Assembly: GCA_014380005.1 (NCBI GenBank) | Contig: JACMKT010000167.1 | Coordinates: forward strand, 1 to 57,106 | Direction: 5' to 3' | Length of the DNA stretch: 57,106 nt | Source of the DNA: Rhodospirillales bacterium | GTDB taxonomy: Bacteria > Pseudomonadota > Alphaproteobacteria > Rhodospirillales > Magnetospirillaceae | Made by a program: the position numbers and the translations under genes | Notes under the pieces: model-generated | Seen by the model: the letters and a program-made list of their open reading frames with translations, nothing else | Databases searched by the model: none | What the model was told of the DNA's origin: nothing | Shown here: piece by piece, positions 1 through 8,705 of the stretch | How positions within the stretch are numbered: position 1 is the first letter of the stretch | Layout of the letters: the number at the start of each line of letters is the position of its first letter

Positions 1-50
1 CCAGTCTTCTCGCGCAGCTCCTTGACAAGCGCAGCGGTAATCTCGGCCAT
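1..50 (-). CDS. tsf: Elongation factor Ts, N-terminal fragment cut by window edge
   Basis: Only the first 16 codons are present. They read MAEITAALVKELREKT, the usual start of EF-Ts, the nucleotide exchange factor for EF-Tu in translation. It lies downstream of rpsB on the same strand, the standard rpsB-tsf order. The ATG at 50-48 is the likely start. The rest of the gene lies outside the window. Confidence 0.9.
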   Translation of the reverse strand, partial: MAEITAALVKELREKT

Positions 51-93
51 GGGGATTTTCCTCTTCGTGAAAGTCTTTGGAGGCAAATAAGCA

Positions 94-122
94 AATGGCG
101 GCGACGATGTGTCGCCGCCATT
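94..122 (-). terminator. Perfect 12-bp hairpin between rpsB and tsf
   Basis: Arms 94-105 and 111-122 are perfectly complementary around a 5-base loop. The hairpin sits 18 bases past the rpsB stop and 44 bases before tsf. It has no strong T-run on the minus strand, so it looks more like an attenuator or RNA-processing site than a full terminator. This is inference from position. Confidence 0.55.
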
Positions 123-139
123 CGTTTCAAACGACAGCC

Positions 140-946
140 TTACTCGGCAGCGCCGGGCTGCTCGCCTTCGGGGGCGGCAACGATCTCGGCTTCCGGCAGA
201 GCGATCTCAACCGGGGCTTCGGCCTGGGCGCCGATGTCGCCACCCGAACGGCCGATCTCGGCCTGGATGCCGTCCAGCACCGCACCGACCATCAGGTCGC
301 AATAGGTCTGGATGGCGCGGATGGCGTCGTCGTTACCGGGGACCGGGTAGGTGATGCCGGCCGGATCCGAGTTGGAATCCAGGATGGCGACCACGGGGAT
401 GCCCAGCTTGTTGGCTTCCTGAACAGCCAGCTGTTCCTTGTTGGTGTCGATGATGAACAGGATGTCCGGCAGGCCGCCCATGTCCTTGATGCCGCCCAAA
501 GCGCGGTCCAGCTTTTCCTTTTCACGGGAAAGAACCAGCTGTTCCTTCTTGGTCAGGCCAGCCAGGGCGCCGGAAGCCAGCTGCTCGTCCAGCTCGCGCA
601 GGCGCTTGATGGAGTTGGAGATGGTCTTCCAGTTGGTCAGCATGCCGCCGAGCCAACGATGGTTCACATAGTACTGGCCGCAACGCTTCGCGGCATCGGC
701 AACGATGTCCGAAGCGGCGCGCTTGGTGCCGACGAACAGAACGCGGCCACCGCCGGCGGTCACATTGCGCACGGCGGTCATGGCCGCGTGCAGCATGGGG
801 ACCGACTGCTGAAGGTCGATGATGTGGATGCCGTTGCGGATGCCGAACAGGTAGGTCGACATCTTCGGGTTCCAGCGACGGGTGTTATGACCGAAGTGGA
901 CGCCGGCTTCGACGAGCTGGCGCATGGTGAAACTGGGCAAAGCCAT
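140..946 (-). CDS. rpsB: 30S ribosomal protein S2
   Basis: The 268-residue protein is ribosomal protein S2 of the small subunit, needed for S1 docking and translation initiation. The N-terminus [20 protein letters not shown] and the run around GTKRAASD are diagnostic. The ATG at 946 is chosen over longer in-frame starts because it matches the family start and has an AAGGAA ribosome site about 9 bases upstream. The C-terminus carries an Ala/Glu-rich tail beyond the S2 core, common in alphaproteobacteria. tsf follows on the same strand. The upstream region 947-1124 holds a GGGGCTT/AAGCCCC palindrome at 994-1008, which could be part of a regulated leader (inference). Confidence 0.97.
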   Translation of the reverse strand: MALPSFTMRQLVEAGVHFGHNTRRWNPKMSTYLFGIRNGIHIIDLQQSVPMLHAAMTAVRNVTAGGGRVLFVGTKRAASDIVADAAKRCGQYYVNHRWLGGMLTNWKTISNSIKRLRELDEQLASGALAGLTKKEQLVLSREKEKLDRALGGIKDMGGLPDILFIIDTNKEQLAVQEANKLGIPVVAILDSNSDPAGITYPVPGNDDAIRAIQTYCDLMVGAVLDGIQAEIGRSGGDIGAQAEAPVEIALPEAEIVAAPEGEQPGAAE

Positions 947-1081
947 GGAGAGAATTCCTTCTTTCTCCGGTTGAACCTCCGCGGGCATGGTCAGGGGCTT
1001 TAAGCCCCCAACACCGGATACGGAAGACGTGTAACCACGCCCACCGCGAACCCGCGTGTGGATTAGTGGCCGGGTATGTAA

Positions 1082-1107
1082 CCCCTTGGGCACCGTTTGG
1101 CAAGGGG
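1082..1107 (-). terminator. Weak hairpin downstream of mepA
   Basis: Arms CCCCTTG (1082-1088) and CAAGGGG (1101-1107) flank a 12-base loop, 18 bases beyond the mepA stop. It has no T-run. It may end mepA transcription or belong to the rpsB leader. Confidence 0.3.
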
Positions 1108-1124
1108 AACCGCTCGGGGTGACT

Positions 1125-1991
1125 TCAGCGCAGGCCCGCCTCGATCACGCTGGGGCTACGCAGCAAGGCGGCGCAAGCGGCGGGCAACACGGGATTGCGG
1201 TGGTTAGGCTTGTCCTTGGCCTCTTGCGGCAGCAGTACCGGCTTGGCGTTCCACGACGCCAATTCGCCGCCGCAGCCATCACCCTCGGGCACCGGGGCCT
1301 GGGGCGTGCAGCCCACGTCGCCGGGCGTGCAGGACAGCCGCACATGGAAATGCTCGTCATGGCCCCACCAGGGCCGCAGCTTGGACAGCCACGAGCGGTC
1401 GCCCTTGGCGGTGCGGCAGGCCTCGGCCTTGATGGGCGGGTTGACGAAAATGCGGTCCACGTCGGGGGCGCGCGCCGCCAGTTCCAGCATGTGCATCTGA
1501 TTGCCGGTCCAGGCGGAGGGATCGATGCGGGTGCCACGCACCATGGATACGCCCACGGGCTGGCTCAGTTCGTCAGCGGATAAGGGCTGGCCCGGCAGGC
1601 GGAACCAGATATCCACGTCCAGGCCGGTCTGGTGGCTACCATGGCCGAACGCCATGGGGCCGCCGCGCGGCTGGGACATGTCGCCCACCAGGAACGGCCC
1701 AAAGCCCTCGGTGGCAGCATGGCGACCGAGGCCGCGGATGAAATCCACCGTGCGGGGGTGGGCCCAAAAGCGGTTGCGCTGGGGCCGCAGCACCTGATAG
1801 CCGTCGCCGTACAAAGGCAGCGCCACCGCGCCCGCGACACAGCCTGCCGCCGGCGAGCCGAAGGATTGGGCGGCGCTGGCAACGGGCACCTTTATGGCCG
1901 CCCACGGATCGGCGGCTGACCTTGCCTGGGCGCAAGAGCCCGCCCCCAGCGCCATCATCGCCACCACACCCGCCAAAGCGACGCCACGCAT
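1125..1991 (-). CDS. mepA: Penicillin-insensitive murein endopeptidase (peptidase M74)
   Basis: The 288-residue protein matches MepA, a periplasmic zinc endopeptidase that cuts D-Ala-mDAP cross-links in peptidoglycan. Visible metal-site motifs are [14 protein letters not shown] in the first half and [12 protein letters not shown] in the second, giving the His and Asp ligands of the LAS fold. Paired cysteines late in the protein fit the disulfides known in MepA. An N-terminal signal peptide spans about residues 1-23. The sequence SCAQA near the cleavage region makes a lipoprotein possible but not convincing. It lies alone between the HD-GYP gene and rpsB, both on the same strand. Confidence 0.93.
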   Translation of the reverse strand: MRGVALAGVVAMMALGAGSCAQARSAADPWAAIKVPVASAAQSFGSPAAGCVAGAVALPLYGDGYQVLRPQRNRFWAHPRTVDFIRGLGRHAATEGFGPFLVGDMSQPRGGPMAFGHGSHQTGLDVDIWFRLPGQPLSADELSQPVGVSMVRGTRIDPSAWTGNQMHMLELAARAPDVDRIFVNPPIKAEACRTAKGDRSWLSKLRPWWGHDEHFHVRLSCTPGDVGCTPQAPVPEGDGCGGELASWNAKPVLLPQEAKDKPNHRNPVLPAACAALLRSPSVIEAGLR

Positions 1992-2047
1992 GACACTAAC
2001 TCCCGATCCGTTCAGCCGGATGGTGACTTGAAGCGGTTAAGGGACGG

Positions 2048-3199
2048 TCAATCGAAGTCGGATTCGGCGAATTGGCTTTTGATGTCGGCAATGGCGGAAC
2101 GGCTGTTCTTGAGGATTTCCACCGCAGCGGGATCGAACTTCTTGCCGCTTTGCTCGGTCAGGAAAGCGAAGGCCTCTTCGATGGTCCATGCCCGTTTGTA
2201 GGGCCGCACCGAGGTCAGTGCATCGAACACGTCGGCCACGGCGACGATGCGTCCTTCCAAAGAGATGGCGTCGCCACTGAGCCCGTTTGGATAGCCCGAG
2301 CCGTCTATGGCCTCATGATGGTGGGCCACCACGTTGCGCAGCACCCGGACATAGGGCGCCCCACCCACACGGAAGGTGTCGGCCATGGTGTCGACGATCT
2401 CCATACCCTTGGAGACATGGGTCTTCATGACGTCGAACTCTTCCGGGGTCAGCCGGCCGGGCTTGAACAGGATCTGGTCGGGCACGGCGATTTTGCCCAC
2501 GTCATGCAAGGGCGCGAACTGAAACAGGAATTCCACCCATTCGTCCGACAGCCCGCAGCGGGGCGCCAAGCGCAGGGCGATCAGGCGGGCGTAGCGGCCC
2601 ATGCGTTCCAGATGAGCGCCGGTTTCCTCGTCGCGGGCGCGGCTGATCTGACGCACGGTCTTGACCGCCGCCTGGATCATGCGCACCGCATCCAGCTCCA
2701 TGATGGTGTGTAGCGACACCACCTCGGCCACCGGGCGCAGGCGCTGCACCACCGGCGGAGTGAAGTAGCCGGTCTGGAACGAGTTGAAGAAGATGAAACC
2801 GTGGAAGGTGCCCTTGTGGAAGATGGGCACCGTGTAACTGGACACATACCCCGCCGCCAGCAGGCGCTTGGCATGGGCCGGAGTGGCGGGCACGTGGGTG
2901 GTGAGGTCGTTGATGACCCGGCGCCCACCGGTGCGCGCCAAGGCGGCCAAGGGCTTCAGATCGGCCAGCCGGGCGACCGTATGGTCGAAGGGGTTATCGC
3001 CCTCGCTGGAATGGACGAAGGATTTCAGGATATCGGAGACGGGATCGTAGATGGCGATGGCGATGCGGTTGATACCGTCGAAATCGCGCTTGATCTCATC
3101 ATGGAAGCAAGCAAGGCGTTCAGCCAGACCCTGATGGACCGGCCTGAACCCCTGGGTCCTGGCCGCAATTGCCGGCGCATCCACCTTCCCCATTTTCAT
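2048..3199 (-). CDS. GAF-HD-GYP domain protein, probable c-di-GMP phosphodiesterase
   Basis: The 383-residue soluble protein has a GAF-like sensor region (about residues 30-180) followed by an HD-GYP domain. HD-GYP enzymes hydrolyse cyclic di-GMP. The domain shows HDVGKIAVPD, HHHEAIDGSGYPNGL and the ADVFDALTS region, so metal-binding residues appear intact. No transmembrane segment is visible, so the signal is probably cytoplasmic. Two ATGs compete for the start (3199 and 3193). The first has a GGGAG site at suitable distance. The gene is monocistronic by spacing and works opposite to diguanylate cyclases such as the one at 39817-41775. Substrate specificity is inferred from the motif. Confidence 0.88.
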   Translation of the reverse strand: MKMGKVDAPAIAARTQGFRPVHQGLAERLACFHDEIKRDFDGINRIAIAIYDPVSDILKSFVHSSEGDNPFDHTVARLADLKPLAALARTGGRRVINDLTTHVPATPAHAKRLLAAGYVSSYTVPIFHKGTFHGFIFFNSFQTGYFTPPVVQRLRPVAEVVSLHTIMELDAVRMIQAAVKTVRQISRARDEETGAHLERMGRYARLIALRLAPRCGLSDEWVEFLFQFAPLHDVGKIAVPDQILFKPGRLTPEEFDVMKTHVSKGMEIVDTMADTFRVGGAPYVRVLRNVVAHHHEAIDGSGYPNGLSGDAISLEGRIVAVADVFDALTSVRPYKRAWTIEEAFAFLTEQSGKKFDPAAVEILKNSRSAIADIKSQFAESDFD

Positions 3200-3330
3200 G
3201 GGCGCTTCTCCCCCGACAAGACCTCGGTTTGCCCTTATTTGTGCGCATCATAGACTGTTGCGCGGGCACACGTCAAAGACCGTCCATCGGGTGAGGACCT
3301 TAGTCGTAGAGGGTCTCACCGAACTGGGAT

Positions 3331-3354
3331 GCCCGGAGCATGCAAGCTCCGGGC
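3331..3354 (-). terminator. Hairpin downstream of acyl-CoA ligase
   Basis: The 9-bp perfect stem GCCCGGAGC/GCTCCGGGC has a 6-base loop and lies 12 bases past the ligase stop. There is no T-run on the minus strand, so it may be a weak or factor-assisted terminator. Confidence 0.5.
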
Positions 3355-3366
3355 GTTCGCTTTGTC

Positions 3367-4992
3367 TTAGCCGTTCAGCTTCTTCGCCATTTCGCGAAGG
3401 ATGAACTTCTGGACCTTACCGGTGGAGGTCTTGGGCAACGAGCCGAACACCACGGTGCGCGGGCATTTGAAGTGGGCCAGACGCTCGCGGCAGAACGCCA
3501 TGATGTCCTTGTCGGTCACTTCGGCGCCTTCACGCACATTGACGAAGGCGCACGGCGTCTCGCCCCACTTCTCGTCGGGCCGGGCGACCACCGCCGCCTC
3601 GGTGACGTCGGGATGGGCGAACAGGACGCCTTCCACTTCGATGGTCGAGATATTCTCACCGCCCGAGATGATAATGTCCTTGGAGCGATCCTTCAGCTCG
3701 ATATAGCCGTCCGCATGCATGACGCCCAGATCGCCGGTGTGGAACCAGCCGCCGGAGAAGGCTTCCTCGGTGGCCTTGGGGTTCTTGAGATAACCCTTCA
3801 TCACCACATTGCCGCGGAAGAACACCTCGCCCATGGTCAGGCCGTCGCGCGGCACCGGCTCCAGCGTGGTCGGGTCGGCGATCATCAGACCTTCCTGCAT
3901 GACGTAGCGCACGCCCTGGCGCGACTTCATGCGGGCGCGCTCGTCCAGGGGCAAATTGTCCCACTCGTCATGCCACGAACACACGGTGGCCGGGCCGTAG
4001 CTCTCGGTCAGACCGTAGACATGGGTGATCTTGAAGCCCTGGGCCTCCAGCCGACCGATGACGGCGGCGGGCGGCGGCGCGGCGGCGGTCATGAACTCCA
4101 CCGTATGGGGCAGCGGACGGCGCTCGGCCTCGCCCGCATTGATCAGCATGCCCATGACGATGGGGGCGCCGCACAGATGGGTGACCTTGTGCTGCTCGAT
4201 GGCATTGAACATGGCGGCGGCGTCAACCCGGCGCAGGCACACATGGGTGCCGGCCAAAGCGGTGATGGTCCACGGGAAGCACCAGCCGTTGCAGTGGAAC
4301 ATGGGCAGGGTCCACAGATAGACCGGATGGCCGTGCATGCCCCAGGTGACCACATTGCCGATGGCATTCAGATAGGCGCCGCGATGGTGGTAGACCACGC
4401 CCTTGGGATTGCCGGTGGTGCCCGAGGTGTAGTTGAGCGAGATGGCATCCCACTCATCCGCCGGCCAGTGCCAAGCGAAGTTCTCATCACCCTCGGCGAT
4501 GAACTTTTCGTAGGTGGTCTCGCCGATCAGCTCACCCTTGACCTGAGGGTCGTCGATGTCGATGACCAGGATCTTGCGCTGGGTCAGCGTCAGGGCCTTC
4601 TTGATCACGCCCGAAAACTCGCGGTCGGTGATCAGCACCTTGACCTCGGCATGGTCCATGATGAAGGCCAAAGCCTCGGCATCCAGGCGGATGTTCAGGG
4701 CATTCAACACGGCGCCGACCATGGGCACGCCGAAATGAGCTTCGAAAATCTCGGGAATATTGGGCGCCATCACCGCGACAGTGTCGCCCACGCCGATGCC
4801 GCGCGCAGCAAGCGCCGAGGCAAGTTTGCGGCAACGGGCATAGGTCTCGCCCCAGCTCCGCGACACATCACCATGAATGATGGCGGTGCGGTTGGGATAA
4901 ACGTAGGCGGCCCGCTCGAGGAACTGCAAGGGAGTGAGGGGAACATTGTTCGCCGGGTTCTTATCCAGGTTCTGCTGGTACGGATTTGTCAT
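3367..4992 (-). CDS. AMP-forming acyl-CoA ligase (ANL superfamily)
   Basis: The 541-residue enzyme activates a carboxylic acid with ATP and joins it to CoA. All core ANL motifs are visible: YTSGTTGNPKG (P-loop), YGLTESYGP, GWFHTGDLG, KDIIISGGENIS and the catalytic-lysine region SLPKTSTGKVQK near the C-terminus. It resembles the branch holding medium- or long-chain acyl-CoA synthetases and the methylmercaptopropionate-CoA ligase DmdB, so the acid cannot be fixed from sequence. The start at 4992 (MTNPYQQNLDKNPANN) has a strong GGGAGG site and fits homologues better than the ATG at 5034. It is transcribed away from the lipid-kinase gene. Confidence 0.92.
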   Translation of the reverse strand: MTNPYQQNLDKNPANNVPLTPLQFLERAAYVYPNRTAIIHGDVSRSWGETYARCRKLASALAARGIGVGDTVAVMAPNIPEIFEAHFGVPMVGAVLNALNIRLDAEALAFIMDHAEVKVLITDREFSGVIKKALTLTQRKILVIDIDDPQVKGELIGETTYEKFIAEGDENFAWHWPADEWDAISLNYTSGTTGNPKGVVYHHRGAYLNAIGNVVTWGMHGHPVYLWTLPMFHCNGWCFPWTITALAGTHVCLRRVDAAAMFNAIEQHKVTHLCGAPIVMGMLINAGEAERRPLPHTVEFMTAAAPPPAAVIGRLEAQGFKITHVYGLTESYGPATVCSWHDEWDNLPLDERARMKSRQGVRYVMQEGLMIADPTTLEPVPRDGLTMGEVFFRGNVVMKGYLKNPKATEEAFSGGWFHTGDLGVMHADGYIELKDRSKDIIISGGENISTIEVEGVLFAHPDVTEAAVVARPDEKWGETPCAFVNVREGAEVTDKDIMAFCRERLAHFKCPRTVVFGSLPKTSTGKVQKFILREMAKKLNG

Positions 4993-5124
4993 TGGTATTT
5001 CCTCCCTTTGGGCGCGCGTGCCGTGCCGCTGCATGCAGGCGACGGCAGAGCATGCGTCGGCGCGCGGACTTTTTCAATACAGGCTGTTCCATCCGCAGTG
5101 GTTGACACGCGCGCCATTTAGCGC

Positions 5125-6042
5125 ATGTCATTCGGCATGCATCTTGCCTTGGTCATCAACCATTCCGCCGGCACCTTCCGCCGCCTCGCCCTGGAGCCCA
5201 CCGTGGCCGCCATCACCGACGCTTTGCGCGCGGCGGGCCATCGGGTGGAGCTGGTGGTGTGCGGGCGGCGCGATCTGGCCGGGGCGCTGTCGGCCATGGC
5301 CCAGCGGCCCGATATCGACGCTGTAGTGGCCGGCGGCGGCGACGGCACGGCGCTGACCGCCATCCTGGCCGGGCTGGGCCAGAGCAAACCCCTGGGTATC
5401 CTGCCCCTGGGCACACTGAACCTGCTGGCCCGCGATCTTGGCCTGCCGCTGGACCCGGTGGAAGCCGCCGCACTCCTGGCCCAAGGCCACCCCGCCAGCA
5501 TTGATCTGGCCGAAGTCAACGGACTGCCCTTCGCCATCTGGGCATCGCTGGGCATGCACCCGTGGGTGGTCCGGCGGCGCGACAAGCTTCAGCGCGGCGG
5601 ATTGAAGAAATGGCCCGCCTTCGCCCTGGCGGCGCTGCGCGCCTTCCGCCGCTATCCGCTGGTACGGGTCACCTTGTCGGTGGGCGGCGAGCTGATCACG
5701 GTGACCACGCCGCTGCTGGTCATCTCCAACAACGCCTGGTCCGAGCAAACCCTGCCCCTGAAACGCGCAGCCCTGGACCGGGGCGAACTGGTGGTACATG
5801 TGGCCAAGGTCACCTCCCGCGCCGGCCTGCTGTGGCTGGCGGTCAATGCGCTTTTTGGCTTCTGGCGGATCGGCCGCCTGCTGGACACCTACAAAGCCGA
5901 CGAAGTGCGCGTCACCAGCCGCAAAGGCCGGGTGATGGTGTCCTTGGACGGCGAGGTCACCGTGTTACGCTCTCCCCTGGTCTTCCGCCTGCGGCCCAAG
6001 GCACTGACCGTGCTGATGCCCCGTTCCGAACCGGAGGGATGA
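5125..6042 (+). CDS. Diacylglycerol kinase-like lipid kinase
   Basis: The 305-residue protein belongs to the diacylglycerol/sphingosine kinase catalytic family (DAGK_cat). The nucleotide-binding signature GGGDGTALTAIL and PLGTLNLLARDLGLP lie in the first third, and a beta-rich C-terminal half follows. It probably phosphorylates a lipid alcohol at the inner membrane; the lipid is unknown. Two ATGs (5125 and 5137) are possible and neither has a clear ribosome site. The stop is 3 bases before the GTG of the metallophosphoesterase, so the two are co-transcribed and may act on related phospholipid metabolism (inference). Confidence 0.88.
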   Translation: MSFGMHLALVINHSAGTFRRLALEPTVAAITDALRAAGHRVELVVCGRRDLAGALSAMAQRPDIDAVVAGGGDGTALTAILAGLGQSKPLGILPLGTLNLLARDLGLPLDPVEAAALLAQGHPASIDLAEVNGLPFAIWASLGMHPWVVRRRDKLQRGGLKKWPAFALAALRAFRRYPLVRVTLSVGGELITVTTPLLVISNNAWSEQTLPLKRAALDRGELVVHVAKVTSRAGLLWLAVNALFGFWRIGRLLDTYKADEVRVTSRKGRVMVSLDGEVTVLRSPLVFRLRPKALTVLMPRSEPEG

Positions 6043-6045
6043 TCC

Positions 6046-6828
6046 GTGCCCGTGCTCGCCCATCTGTCCGATCTGCATTTCGGCCGCACCGATGCCGCTG
6101 TGGTGGAAGCGCTGCTGGATGACCTTACCCAAGCGCGGCCCGATCTGGTGGTCATCTCGGGCGATTTGACCCAGCGGGCGCGGTCCTCCCAATTCGCCGA
6201 GGCCCGCGCCTTCCTGGACCGCCTGCCCGCCCCTGCCCTGGTGGTGCCCGGCAATCACGATCTGGCGCCGCTCCACAGCCCGCTCAACCGCCTGTTCCGC
6301 CCCCGCGCCAAGTTCCATCGCCACCTAGCCGGTCATGCGGAACGCCAGATTTGGCAGGATAACCAAGTGGTGGTGGTCGGCCTGGACAGCACGCGGCATT
6401 TGCGCTGGACCAGCGGCAAGCTGCGTTCGTCCCATCTGGACCGCATCGATACGGTCCTGGCCGGCGCGGAAGATAGCGCCTGCAAGGTGGCATTCCTGCA
6501 CCATCCGCCGGCCACCGCCCTGTCGGGACACCCGTTCGAGGTGCTGGCCGATCGCGGCATCGATCTGGTGCTGGCCGGTCACGTGCACAAAGTCCGTGTG
6601 GAGTTGATCGCCGGCGCCCATCACAGCTCATGCATCCTGGCGCAGGCCTCCACCGCCTGCTCCACCCGCTTGCGCGACGAGGCCAATGGGTACGGCCTGA
6701 TCCACATCGCCATGCCCGACATGGTGATCGAGATGCGGGGCTGGACCGGCCATGCCTTCCACACCGTGCGCCGCCAAGCCTTCCATAAGAGCGGCAGCCA
6801 TTGGCGCCACGGTCCTCATCTGGCCTGA
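6046..6828 (+). CDS. Icc/CpdA-type metallophosphoesterase
   Basis: The 260-residue protein has the full calcineurin-like metallophosphoesterase motif set: LSDLHFG near the start, SGDLTQR, PGNHD, LHHPP and AGHVHK. These supply the two-metal site. Relatives include cyclic-AMP phosphodiesterase CpdA and various phospholipid-related esterases, so the substrate is open. The GTG start at 6046 is supported by a GGAGGGA site that overlaps the end of the lipid-kinase gene. The 3' end overlaps the convergent C39-like peptidase gene by 13 bases. Confidence 0.88.
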   Translation: MPVLAHLSDLHFGRTDAAVVEALLDDLTQARPDLVVISGDLTQRARSSQFAEARAFLDRLPAPALVVPGNHDLAPLHSPLNRLFRPRAKFHRHLAGHAERQIWQDNQVVVVGLDSTRHLRWTSGKLRSSHLDRIDTVLAGAEDSACKVAFLHHPPATALSGHPFEVLADRGIDLVLAGHVHKVRVELIAGAHHSSCILAQASTACSTRLRDEANGYGLIHIAMPDMVIEMRGWTGHAFHTVRRQAFHKSGSHWRHGPHLA

Positions 6829-7736
6829 TTAACCGCCTCCCGCGTGGCGATGATGTCCTGTTGGCCGCTATCCAAGGCGAAGGCCTTATCGGCGGCAATG
6901 CGGGCTTCCTTGCCCCGCCCCCGCTCCAGCAGCACATGGGCCAGATTGTTCCACCCCGCCGCCGAGTCCGGATGGTGCTTGACCGCCAGACGGAACGCCG
7001 CCTCGGCGCCGTTGCGGTCGTTTAGGGCGTAGCGGGCATTGCCCAGCCCCATGGCAGCCCCCAGACTGTCGGGCCAGCGGGACAACGCGGCCCCATAGGC
7101 CTGGGCCGCCGCATCCGCCAGCCCCACCCGTTCCAGCCCAGCGGCAGCGGCCACCACGGCCGGCTCGGTGGCGGTGGCCGGCAATTGGTCGGGCGGCAGC
7201 ACCACCAGCGCCCAGCGGTCGGCGCGGTCCCAGGTGAGCTCGAACGTGTCCAGGGACAGGCGCTGGGAATCCTCAATCCCGGAATGCAGCACCACCTTGC
7301 GCTCGGGCAGGTCGTAGCCCACGGCCACGGCGAAGTGCCACACCGGCCAGATGTCCAGCCCGAGGTTTTGGAACACCAGCACCGGGTGTCCGGCGGCCAG
7401 TTCGGTCAGCAGATCGGGCAACTGGGTCACCGGCACGGCAAGCCGCCCGTTACGGCGGGCGGCGGCCATCATATCGGTGGCGAAACTACCCTCGCGCCCC
7501 GGCGTGTAAACCTGGGTTGACACAGCCTCGGGGCTGACGGGCACGCCCGACCATGTCAGCACCATGGCCAACGAGGCCGGGCCGCAGGCCCGCTCGGTCT
7601 GGGGAAAGAACGGCACCCCTGCCACCCGCGCCACATCCGCTCGACCGTCAGCCACCAGCCGTTCGGTCTCGCGCCCGGCGCAGGCCGCCAGCCCGCAGGC
7701 CAGCGCTAAGACGATCAGCGTACGCTGCGGGTCCAC
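6816..7736 (-). CDS. PA2778-family C39-like cysteine peptidase with TPR repeats
   Basis: The 306-residue protein starts with a lipoprotein-type signal (LACGLAACAG) and continues into a papain-like C39_2 domain. The candidate catalytic Cys is in RACGPASLAM and the candidate His in VWHFAVAVGYD. The C-terminal third is helical TPR (GNARYALNDRNGAEAAF, AGWNNLAHVLLERGRG). This architecture matches the PA2778 family, which is found next to PA2779-family genes as here. The start overlaps the upstream gene by 22 bases, so translation is probably coupled. The substrate is unknown. Location is probably periplasmic and membrane-anchored (inference from the lipobox). Confidence 0.85.
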   Translation of the reverse strand: MDPQRTLIVLALACGLAACAGRETERLVADGRADVARVAGVPFFPQTERACGPASLAMVLTWSGVPVSPEAVSTQVYTPGREGSFATDMMAAARRNGRLAVPVTQLPDLLTELAAGHPVLVFQNLGLDIWPVWHFAVAVGYDLPERKVVLHSGIEDSQRLSLDTFELTWDRADRWALVVLPPDQLPATATEPAVVAAAAGLERVGLADAAAQAYGAALSRWPDSLGAAMGLGNARYALNDRNGAEAAFRLAVKHHPDSAAGWNNLAHVLLERGRGKEARIAADKAFALDSGQQDIIATREAVNQAR

Positions 7737-8125
7737 GGGAACACTTTGGTCAGTCCGGCAATGTCGGTGATCAGCAGGATGACGAAGATCAGCACGGCGG
7801 CGCCGATGATGACGCCTAGGCCGTCGCCGCCCGCCGGCTCATCGGGCAATTGACCGGCAATGCGGTGGATTTCCTGATCGGACAAAGCGGCCACGCGGCT
7901 GGACGCTTCGTCGGCGGACACGCCCAGGGACTGCATCTGCTGGCGCACGTCGGCACGGGCCAAGAAGTCCTGCACCCGCTGGCGTTCAGCGTCCGTTTCT
8001 TGGCCGGCCAGCACCGCATCGGTGGAAATCAGGCGGGCCTGGGCCGGAACCGGCAGCGTTGTAATAAAGACGACACCGGCGGTTACCGCCGCGACAACGG
8101 CGCGCAAGGGACGAGAACAGGCCAT
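7715..8125 (-). CDS. PA2779-family small membrane protein
   Basis: The 136-residue protein has an N-terminal signal or anchor (AVVAAVTAGVVFITTLP), a helical charged middle with DAERQRVQDFLARADVRQQM, and a C-terminal transmembrane helix (GVIIGAAVLIFVILLITDI). This is the layout of the PA2779 family of unknown function. It is first in a two-gene operon with the PA2778-like peptidase, which suggests partner or substrate roles. An appropriate GAGGA site lies upstream of the ATG. Confidence 0.85.
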   Translation of the reverse strand: MACSRPLRAVVAAVTAGVVFITTLPVPAQARLISTDAVLAGQETDAERQRVQDFLARADVRQQMQSLGVSADEASSRVAALSDQEIHRIAGQLPDEPAGGDGLGVIIGAAVLIFVILLITDIAGLTKVFPWTRSVR

Positions 8126-8216
8126 GGCTCACATCCTCATTCCGGTTAGGACGAAATCGGGATGTGACGTCGGCCCGCCCGCCGGACAAGTCCGTGCAAG
8201 CGGCATATACCGATGG

Positions 8217-8663
8217 TCAGTTCCGATTCAGGGCGTCCTGGCGGCGCTGAATGTCCTCGGGCCATGTGGATTTGATATAGGCGATCACCGCGCGGATTTG
8301 ACTGTCGGACAGCTTCCCGATGAAGGCCGGCATGGCGGTCTTGTAATCCGCCGGCGCGAAGCGGGACATGCCGTGCTTAGTGATGGCGAAGAGTTGCTCA
8401 TCCGGGTGATGCCAAGTGTGACCGCTGAGATCATGGGGCGGCGCCGGCAATTGGCCGTCAGGCTTGCGAATGCGCCAATCGGGCTCGCCTTCCAGCTTGG
8501 CCCCGTGGCATTCAGCGCAATGGCCGGCATAGACCTGCGCCCCCAGGGCCACTTGGCGGGCATTGCCGGAATCCATGGTTTGGTTGGTCAAGGCCAGCCA
8601 TGCCGCCATGAGGCTGACGGCCAAGGCAGCACCGGCAAAGGCCATGGAACGACGATTGAGCAC
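8217..8663 (-). CDS. Class I c-type cytochrome
   Basis: The 148-residue protein has an N-terminal signal anchor (FAGAALAVSLMAAWLAL) followed by one haem-binding motif, CAECH. A likely axial Met lies in KTAMPAFIGKLSD. It is a small monohaem cytochrome of the electron-transfer type, exported to the periplasm. The GTG at 8663 is preferred because a GGGGAG site sits just upstream. An in-frame ATG at 8702 would add 13 residues and is less likely. It follows the PagL-like gene on the same strand with a 42-base gap, so they may be co-transcribed. The redox partner cannot be told from context. Confidence 0.85.
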   Translation of the reverse strand: MLNRRSMAFAGAALAVSLMAAWLALTNQTMDSGNARQVALGAQVYAGHCAECHGAKLEGEPDWRIRKPDGQLPAPPHDLSGHTWHHPDEQLFAITKHGMSRFAPADYKTAMPAFIGKLSDSQIRAVIAYIKSTWPEDIQRRQDALNRN

Positions 8664-8705
8664 GCTTCTCCCCCCGAAATCCGATCGGAAGTATAGCGTC
8701 ATGGC

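Noticed and set aside
3340..5121. A 593-residue plus-strand frame opposite the acyl-CoA ligase
   Set aside because: The ligase has all ANL motifs on the minus strand. The plus frame is a codon-bias shadow without domains.
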